DNA of 13,432 bases from Cytophagales bacterium. Its GTDB lineage: Bacteria > Bacteroidota > Bacteroidia > Cytophagales > Cyclobacteriaceae. The notes under the pieces are model-generated. The model ran no database searches. It was not told the origin of the DNA and saw only the letters and a list, made by a program, of their open reading frames with translations. Shown here in pieces: positions 7,594 to 13,432 of this stretch. The translations under genes were made by a program, and so were the position numbers. The stretch spans positions 1 to 13,432 of the forward strand of contig DNZD01000069.1 of NCBI GenBank assembly GCA_003504855.1, read 5' to 3'. Position 1 is the stretch's first letter. Each line of letters begins with the position of its first letter.

Positions 7594-7598
7594 GATAA

Positions 7599-10091
7599 CT
7601 ATACCGGGTCTACATCAAACACAATCTTGACGTTGCGCAGGGCTTTGTCTCCCTGGACATAATCCGTGAGGGACCGCAGGTAGTCCTTGACAGCCACTAA
7701 TTGTTTTGACTGGCGTGGGATTTTCAGCAGGATGGTGGCCAGGTATTCATTCCTGATCTTCGAGATCATGGGTTCTGCCGGTCCCATCACGGCGATGTCT
7801 TTAAGCTGACTGCGACAACTTTGGGCAAAGCGATCTGCTGCCTGCCTTCCAATCTGTTTGTCCGTGTGTTTGAATGTAATCTCAATCAATCGGGTAAATG
7901 GGGGATAGCCGTGCAACTCGCGGTCATGCAGTTGTTCTTCCAGAAATCCGGTGATGTCATGTCGGGAGACGAAGTCAAAGAGCGGGTGCTTTGGGTGCGC
8001 CGTTTGGATGACCACCTTGCCGGCCTTTGCCCGGCGGCCGGCCCTTCCGCTGACCTGGATAATGAGTTGAAATGCGCGCTCATGTGAACGGAAGTCAGGG
8101 AAATACATCATCCGGTCGGCATCAAATACGCTTACCAGATTTACCCGGTCGAAGTCCAGCCCCTTTGTAACCATTTGCGTACCCACCAGGATATTGGTGG
8201 TGCCACTTTCAAAATCGGAAAGGATACCCTCATAGGCTGAACGGGTGCGGGTAGTCTCCAGGTCCATGCGTCCGATCGATGCATCGGGAAACAATAGTTT
8301 TAGCTCTTCCTCAATTCGTTCCGTACCGTAGCCCAGCGTGAGTATTCGCCTGGAACTACAGGTCGGGCATTGACCGGGCAGTTCCTCTTTGTATCCACAG
8401 TAATGGCAGATGAGCGCATGGCGGTATTGATGATAGGTGAGGCTGACGGCGCAGTTGATGCAAGTCGGTATCCATCCGCAATCCTGACATTCCACCGTGG
8501 GTGAATGTCCGCGGCGATTTTGAAAGAGAATGACCTGCTCGTGCGTATCAAGTGTTTCTTTGATTTCGCGCAGGAGAAGGTTGGTAAATTCGCCCTTCAT
8601 CGTCTTTTGTTTGCGTTCCCGCGAAACATCAGCATATACAATCTGTGGAAGCTGGGCTTCTCCAAAACGTTCGGTCAGTGACGCAAATCCGATTTTACCT
8701 GTGATGGCCTGATACCAGGTTTCGCAGGAGGGGGTAGCTGTGCCCAATAGCACTTTCGCCTGGTGGTGTTGTGCCATCATCCGCGCCACATCGCGGGCGT
8801 GGTAGCGGGGTGCTGGCTCTTGTTGCTTGTAGGAAGGATCATGTTCTTCATCCACAATAATCAAACCGAGGCTGTCAAAAGGAAGAAAAACGGAAGAACG
8901 GACACCAATGATAAACCTGAATTTGCCGGATTGTATTCCATTCCAAACCTCTACCCGTTCGTTGTCGGAGAACTTTGAGTGATAGACGCCGAGCAGGGAT
9001 CCAAAAATGCGCTTCAGCCGTTGAACGATTTGCGTCGTCAGGGCAATCTCCGGCAGGAGGTAGAGTACCTGATTGCCACCGTCTAAGGCACGGCGGATGA
9101 GATCGATATAAATCTCTGTCTTGCCACTGCCGGTGATACCATGCAACAACGCGGCGCCCGTTGTTTCAAAGTCGGCAAGAATTTTATCGCGTACTTGCAG
9201 TTGCATCGCACTCAACTGGATTGGAACGGGAGACTGTTCATCTTCAAATCCAAATCGGGGTACGATCACCAGAAATTCTTCGAGTATGCCTGATTTGATC
9301 AGTGTGCGCAGCGAGGACTCCGAGCCATCATCACCCAATAGTTGTCGACGGCTCAAGCCCTTTTCATTTAGCGCTGGATTGTTGAAGACCGGCACTTCCT
9401 GCAGGTACTTCAGAACCAGGGCCTCCTGCTTTGGTTTGCTGCTCAGCTGATCAAATAATGCCTCCAGCTTTTTCTTTCCGGAATAGGCTGTAGCAATACG
9501 GTAATAGGTCTCCGTTTTGGGCCTGAATTTCTCTTTTACTTTCTCAAACAATACAATGGCTTCTTTTCCACTCAGTGATTTGAGGATGCTATAAATGGAT
9601 TTGGCACCCAGCAATCGGGAGATGTCACTGTACGACATGGCTTCTGTAAGGAGGTGGTTGATCAGCATCCGTTCCTTATCGGAAAAATCAAATTCACTGT
9701 CCTCCAGTACAAACCCTGGATGAAGCTGTACCATCGACTCACTTGATAGTTTGAGACCGGACGGAAGTGCGGCATTCAATACTTCACCGGGTGTGCAGAG
9801 GTAATAGGAAGCCATCCAGTTGTACAGCTGAAACTGGCGCTCGGTGATGATCTCATGATCGTCCAGCAGTTCGAGGATATACTTCGCTTCATAATCTGTT
9901 GGAGGCTTCTCGTGAATCTCTGCGATGATGCCGGTTAGGATTTTTCTGGCTCCAAACGGTACAATTACACGCATACCCCTCATTACCAGATTGTTCCAGT
10001 CGGCGGGTACGCGATAGGTAAACAACCTCGGCACCGGCACGGGAAGCACCAGGTCGGCAAAAAGTGTTATACGATTTTCTGAAGAGGGCAT
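7599..10091 (-). CDS. priA: Primosomal replication restart helicase PriA
   Basis: This superfamily 2 DNA helicase of about 830 residues reloads the replisome at stalled forks. The N-terminal DNA-binding region carries the LPVPVPRLFTYRVP segment. The helicase core has Walker A GITGSGKTE (Lys324, numbered from the ATG at 10091), the DEEH box at 414-417, and GTATPS. Eight zinc-binding cysteines follow: Cys535, 538, 544, 547, 562, 565, 575 and 578, in CxxC pairs. Later motifs include GTQMVTKGLDF and QVSGRAGR. All expected motifs are present. The start could also be the GTG at 10097, two codons upstream; an in-frame TAG lies just before that. I chose the ATG as the stronger codon. The gene lies 46 bases downstream of the fucosidase stop, probably in the same transcript, and converges on surE. 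Confidence 0.97.
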   Translation of the reverse strand: MPSSENRITLFADLVLPVPVPRLFTYRVPADWNNLVMRGMRVIVPFGARKILTGIIAEIHEKPPTDYEAKYILELLDDHEIITERQFQLYNWMASYYLCTPGEVLNAALPSGLKLSSESMVQLHPGFVLEDSEFDFSDKERMLINHLLTEAMSYSDISRLLGAKSIYSILKSLSGKEAIVLFEKVKEKFRPKTETYYRIATAYSGKKKLEALFDQLSSKPKQEALVLKYLQEVPVFNNPALNEKGLSRRQLLGDDGSESSLRTLIKSGILEEFLVIVPRFGFEDEQSPVPIQLSAMQLQVRDKILADFETTGAALLHGITGSGKTEIYIDLIRRALDGGNQVLYLLPEIALTTQIVQRLKRIFGSLLGVYHSKFSDNERVEVWNGIQSGKFRFIIGVRSSVFLPFDSLGLIIVDEEHDPSYKQQEPAPRYHARDVARMMAQHHQAKVLLGTATPSCETWYQAITGKIGFASLTERFGEAQLPQIVYADVSRERKQKTMKGEFTNLLLREIKETLDTHEQVILFQNRRGHSPTVECQDCGWIPTCINCAVSLTYHQYRHALICHYCGYKEELPGQCPTCSSRRILTLGYGTERIEEELKLLFPDASIGRMDLETTRTRSAYEGILSDFESGTTNILVGTQMVTKGLDFDRVNLVSVFDADRMMYFPDFRSHERAFQLIIQVSGRAGRRAKAGKVVIQTAHPKHPLFDFVSRHDITGFLEEQLHDRELHGYPPFTRLIEITFKHTDKQIGRQAADRFAQSCRSQLKDIAVMGPAEPMISKIRNEYLATILLKIPRQSKQLVAVKDYLRSLTDYVQGDKALRNVKIVFDVDPV

Positions 10092-10114
10092 GGCCACGCG
10101 CTAAAAGTAGAAAC

Positions 10115-10129
10115 TTACCGGGCCAGTAA
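10115..10129 (-). other. Small hairpin in the fucosidase-priA spacer
   Basis: On the minus strand the bases TTACTGGCCCGGTAA can pair as a short stem with one G-T wobble, followed by GTTTCTACTTTT. It might be a weak or leaky terminator, or an RNA element before priA, but the stem is short and the T-run is interrupted. This is a low-confidence structural observation. Confidence 0.2.
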
Positions 10130-10137
10130 CAACGCGC

Positions 10138-11565
10138 TCAATACACAGCTACCCCCGATAACACCAGACTTGCCCGGGCATCAGTAAAACGCACACGAAG
10201 GTGTTTGGTGGGTATGGATGGAAGGGGAATGATGCGCTTGTGTCCTATGGTGGTTCCGGTGAAAATAGACTTTGATTCGTTGTCTTGCACAATCTCAACC
10301 GTAAAGCTCTTCACCCGTTGACCCAGTGGTAGGTATTCGGCCAGCACGAGATAGTGCACTTCCCGGTCATCCGTAAATGCGATGTCAAGGGTACCTGAAT
10401 TGATCCCGTCATCGGTAGCCCAATAGGTGCTATCCTGTGGGTCAATAAGATTTTGAACGCTAAACCGGGTATCATTACCCCGGGTATTACTTGCTGCTAG
10501 GGTAGCCTCGTTGATCAGGTTATGTCCCAGTCGCTCATCGAGTAATTTCCGGAATCCCTGTAGCGCTGCAATATCTTTTTCATGCAGCAGTCCGCGGCGA
10601 TCCGGAGGTACATTCAATAGGAGGGTTGAACCCCGACCCACTGAACTGAGGTAGATGGAGAAGAGGTCTTCGGGTGTCTTCACGAGGCTGTCTTCGGAGG
10701 CATGATAAAACCATCCGGGCCGGATAGATACATCAACTTCTGCGGGTATCCAGGCGGTGCCCTGTTCGTCACCGGTGTTCAGGAGTTTTTCGATGCCTCC
10801 CTTGCCGGCAAATAAGGTATCGGGCGTGATGGTGTTCCAATTGGTTTCGCCGGCAATCCCGCGCTCATTGCCTACCCAACGCACCCCCGGCCCGGCGTCA
10901 CTAAAGAAGATGATGTTGGGTTCCATGCGGCGAACCAGATCAAGGGTCGCTGGCCAGTCATAATAGGTGCTTCCCTGTATGCTTCGCTTTTCCCGTTTGC
11001 CGCCATAGTACCCGTCGCCACCATTTGCCCCATCAAACCACATCTCAAAGAGTGGACCATAGTTGGTAAACAGCTCCGTCAATTGATTGCGGTAGTAGGT
11101 GACATAGGCAGGACTTCCGTAGTCCGCGTGATTCCGGTCCCACGGCGAAACATAAATACCAAACTTAAGACCATACTTTTTGCATGCCGTGGCTACTTCC
11201 AGTACCACATCGCCTTGTCCATTCTTCCATGGACTGGATTTTACAGAATGGTCGGTGTACTGGCTGGGCCACAGGCAAAAACCGTCATGGTGCTTGCAGG
11301 TAAGGATGACTCCTTTGAAGCCCGTTTCTTTGAATGTGCGCACCCATTGATCCGCATCAAAGGCCGTGGGCTGAAATACCGCAGGGCTTTCATCGCCATA
11401 GCCCCATTCCCGATTGGTGAAGGTATTGGTGGTAAAATGGACAAAGGCATTCATCTCCATGTCGTGCCAGGCAAGCTGTGAGGGGGAAGGCACCGGTCCA
11501 ATCGATGCAGGAGGTTCTGGCTTCGAGCAGGCAATCAGTGCTACAAGAATGATGATGTATCTCAT
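10138..11565 (-). CDS. Lipoprotein GH29 alpha-L-fucosidase
   Basis: This 475-residue protein is a glycoside hydrolase family 29 enzyme that would release L-fucose from glycans. It begins with a lipoprotein signal peptide (lipobox LIAC, lipidated Cys13), so it is membrane-anchored on the periplasmic side or at the cell surface. The catalytic domain (about 30-345) has MNAFVHF, the paired histidines of CKHHDGF (90-96), GIYVSPWDR (136-144), and MWFDGANG with the presumed nucleophile Asp178. Glu240 (AGETNW) or Glu276 (PAEVDVS) are candidates for the acid/base; the family is variable here. The last 110 residues look like an F5/8-type C (discoidin) beta-sandwich, which may bind carbohydrate. The ATG overlaps the upstream DUF255 stop by four bases (ATGA). 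There are no SusC/SusD-like neighbours in the window, so it does not look like part of a typical polysaccharide utilisation locus. Confidence 0.93.
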   Translation of the reverse strand: MRYIIILVALIACSKPEPPASIGPVPSPSQLAWHDMEMNAFVHFTTNTFTNREWGYGDESPAVFQPTAFDADQWVRTFKETGFKGVILTCKHHDGFCLWPSQYTDHSVKSSPWKNGQGDVVLEVATACKKYGLKFGIYVSPWDRNHADYGSPAYVTYYRNQLTELFTNYGPLFEMWFDGANGGDGYYGGKREKRSIQGSTYYDWPATLDLVRRMEPNIIFFSDAGPGVRWVGNERGIAGETNWNTITPDTLFAGKGGIEKLLNTGDEQGTAWIPAEVDVSIRPGWFYHASEDSLVKTPEDLFSIYLSSVGRGSTLLLNVPPDRRGLLHEKDIAALQGFRKLLDERLGHNLINEATLAASNTRGNDTRFSVQNLIDPQDSTYWATDDGINSGTLDIAFTDDREVHYLVLAEYLPLGQRVKSFTVEIVQDNESKSIFTGTTIGHKRIIPLPSIPTKHLRVRFTDARASLVLSGVAVY

Positions 11566-13432
11566 AGGGTTCGCAGTTGAGTCAATGCGGCTTCAACGGA
11601 TTCAACAGGTAGTTGGCAGGTCTTGTCTTTACAAACGTAGATCCAGGTTTTGTCATCTTTGGATTCACGTCCTTCCAACAAGGGCAAGGTTCCCTGTTTT
11701 TCGCAACCCATCCAGCAGGCAAAGGGGAGGAACTTGCGTTGAAGCATCGAGCGATAGACTTCATATTGCTTACCAACAATTACCGTTTCTGCATATCCGG
11801 CAATCAATTCACATACGGCGATGCCCCAGTGGCACAGGTAGGATGGCTCTGATTCAATGGTTGAAATTAAGCGAGCGGTCATGGTTCGCCCCAGGCCTAT
11901 CCATCCCTGGTTATCAAGCATGGTGCCCAGTTTATGCAGGTTGCGGGCCATTACTGCGTTGGAGGATGGGATTACGTTGTCAAATATCTCCTTCTTTCGT
12001 GCGATGAGCGCTTCGGCTGATGAAGAGGTGTAGAAGAAATATCCATCTGCCGGATCGTAGAAGTGTTCAAGAACATATTCGGACCAATGTTCAGCGCGAC
12101 GGATCCAATGCTCATCAAATGTTGCTTCATAGAGGGACGTGTAGGCCTGAATGAGAAAGGCATAGTCTTCAAGAAAACCCTCCGTTTTGGAGTGTTGATT
12201 CTTGAATGCCCGAAACACTTTCCCGTCTGCCATCAGGTTGTTCTCGACAAATTCCATGCAACGCACAGCCCGATCTAGATAGGCGGGCTCGCCAATCGTT
12301 CGGTACCCATCCAGCAACCCTTGTATGGTGATTGCATTCCAACCAGTAAGCACCTTATCATCCAAGCCAGGGCGAATCCGTTGATCACGGACCTCGAGTA
12401 ATTTCTTCCGGCCATTTGCCACCAGGATATCCAGGTCATGCTTGTTGATGTTATAATCACTCATGAACCGCGACTCGTTGTCGGTTCGAAAGAGTATGTT
12501 CCTGCTGTGTTCCCAGTTCCCTTCCGGACTGGCATTGTAGTATTCCGGGGTGACATCCCCGGAAGACAAGACTTTATTGAGTTCTTCCCAGGTCCAGGTA
12601 TAAAAACGACCTTCTTCTCCTTCGCTGTCGGCATCAAGTGCGGAATAGAACCCCCCATCGGGATGACTCATCTCGCGGTTGAGCCAATCTACGGTTTCGC
12701 GAAATGCCCGGGTGAGCTCACGGTCACCCGTCACGGCATAGGTTTCAGCCAGCAATGACAGCATCTGTCCGTTGTCGTATAACATCTTCTCAAAATGAGG
12801 AGCGAACCACTGGCCATCAACTGAATAGCGGGAGAACCCACCCCCCAGTTGATCATAGATGCCACCCTGTAGAACTTTGTTAATGGTCTTTGTTACCATC
12901 TGTAAGGAAGCCTCATCACCATTGAGAATGTGATGGCGCAGCAGATAGAGCCATATCGATGGCATAATGAACTTGGGTGCCTTGTCCATTCCGCCATATG
13001 TATGATCAAATCGTTTCTGTAACAAGGCAGCCATGTTGGCCAACTGACGTTTTGAGAAGGTGGCTGTCGCCGGATCACGGGCAAAACGTTGTCCATCGGA
13101 AGACTGAAGATGCTTGCGCAACTCTTCCCCTGAATCGTTGATGTCCTTACGGCGCTCACGATACACCTTTGACAATTGTTGAAGCACCGAAGCCCAGGAT
13201 TGAGGCGGGAAATAGGTACCTCCCCAAAAGGGTTTTTGGTCTGGTGTGAGGAATACATTCAACGGCCAGCCACCATTTTGTTGCATCGCCTGTACGGCTT
13301 CCATGTAAATCTGATCGATATCTGGTCGCTCTTCACGATCTACTTTGATGCAGACGAAATGTTCATTCATCAAAGCGGCGATCGATTCATTTTCGAACGA
13401 CTCACGCTCCATCACATGGCACCAATGGCACG
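11562..13432 (-). CDS. DUF255 thioredoxin-like / AGE-fold protein (YyaL/SSP411 family), 5' end outside window
   Basis: The gene runs in from the right edge, so the start and perhaps the first 50-60 residues are missing. The visible reading frame begins CHWCHVMERESFE, the conserved redox-like CxxC of the thioredoxin-fold DUF255 domain; a GTG at 13415 is only an internal codon. The thioredoxin-like part continues through EERPDIDQIY and GGWPLNVFLTP to about visible residue 120. The rest is an alpha/alpha-barrel resembling N-acylglucosamine 2-epimerase/six-hairpin glycosidase folds, with DKAPKF, APHFEKMLYDNGQ, ALDADSEGEEG and LTGWNA motifs, and a closing YVCKDKTCQLP segment with two cysteines. 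The family occurs in bacteria and in animals (spermatogenesis-associated protein 20), and its biochemical role is unsettled. Its stop overlaps the fucosidase ATG by ATGA, which suggests coupled translation. Whether it is cytoplasmic or exported cannot be judged without the N-terminus. Confidence 0.92.
   Translation of the reverse strand, partial: CHWCHVMERESFENESIAALMNEHFVCIKVDREERPDIDQIYMEAVQAMQQNGGWPLNVFLTPDQKPFWGGTYFPPQSWASVLQQLSKVYRERRKDINDSGEELRKHLQSSDGQRFARDPATATFSKRQLANMAALLQKRFDHTYGGMDKAPKFIMPSIWLYLLRHHILNGDEASLQMVTKTINKVLQGGIYDQLGGGFSRYSVDGQWFAPHFEKMLYDNGQMLSLLAETYAVTGDRELTRAFRETVDWLNREMSHPDGGFYSALDADSEGEEGRFYTWTWEELNKVLSSGDVTPEYYNASPEGNWEHSRNILFRTDNESRFMSDYNINKHDLDILVANGRKKLLEVRDQRIRPGLDDKVLTGWNAITIQGLLDGYRTIGEPAYLDRAVRCMEFVENNLMADGKVFRAFKNQHSKTEGFLEDYAFLIQAYTSLYEATFDEHWIRRAEHWSEYVLEHFYDPADGYFFYTSSSAEALIARKKEIFDNVIPSSNAVMARNLHKLGTMLDNQGWIGLGRTMTARLISTIESEPSYLCHWGIAVCELIAGYAETVIVGKQYEVYRSMLQRKFLPFACWMGCEKQGTLPLLEGRESKDDKTWIYVCKDKTCQLPVESVEAALTQLRTL

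Noticed and set aside
11414..12007. A 197-codon plus-strand open frame across the fucosidase/DUF255 junction
   Set aside because: It runs antisense to two genes with clear family motifs, and no signal peptide or domain is seen.
1..13432. Mobile element, defence island or CRISPR array
   Set aside because: No transposase, integrase, direct-repeat array or terminal inverted repeats were seen, and the genes are mostly core housekeeping with uniform base composition to the eye.

Overview
The window looks like a chromosomal housekeeping segment from a Bacteroidota bacterium, most likely of the Cytophagales or a related order. Several sequence features point this way. A secreted M43 protease carries a CARDB-like tail, Mrp has the form lacking the CxxC pair, and DnaG has a zinc-ligand-free N-terminal domain. 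A TAnnTTTG-type -7 element lies upstream of dnaG, Shine-Dalgarno sites are not evident, and a GH29 fucosidase is a lipoprotein. The exact genus cannot be read from the sequence. All genes belong to the chromosome-type core or accessory metabolism; no mobile element, CRISPR array, tRNA or rRNA was seen.

Layout. Positions 1-1362 (minus) hold the N-terminal 454 codons of a secreted pappalysin-family metalloprotease that runs off the left edge. Positions 1460-2823 (minus) hold mrp followed by a small Nfu-domain gene, joined by an ATGA overlap; this is an iron-sulfur cluster carrier pair. A 173-bp divergent spacer (2824-2996) separates them from a plus-strand run: dnaG (primase, TTG start), ribBA (bifunctional riboflavin enzyme), an unrecognised secreted 200-residue protein, and surE (nucleotidase). 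The last three are packed within 4 bases of each other or overlap. surE meets priA tail to tail with a 5-base gap. From the right edge on the minus strand come a DUF255/thioredoxin-like protein (5' end outside the window), a lipoprotein alpha-L-fucosidase overlapping it by ATGA, and then priA after a 46-base gap.

How the genes fit together. DnaG and PriA both serve replication (primer synthesis and replication restart), but they are on opposite strands and are not co-transcribed. Mrp and Nfu plausibly cooperate in Fe-S delivery. The DUF255-fucosidase pair is the most suggestive functional coupling without an obvious explanation. The most notable protein-level observation is DnaG, whose four expected zinc ligands are all replaced (Ser37, Asn40, Asp58, Ser61) while its catalytic core is intact. 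I do not see a novel multi-gene system here; the more unusual points are individual proteins and couplings listed in the findings.
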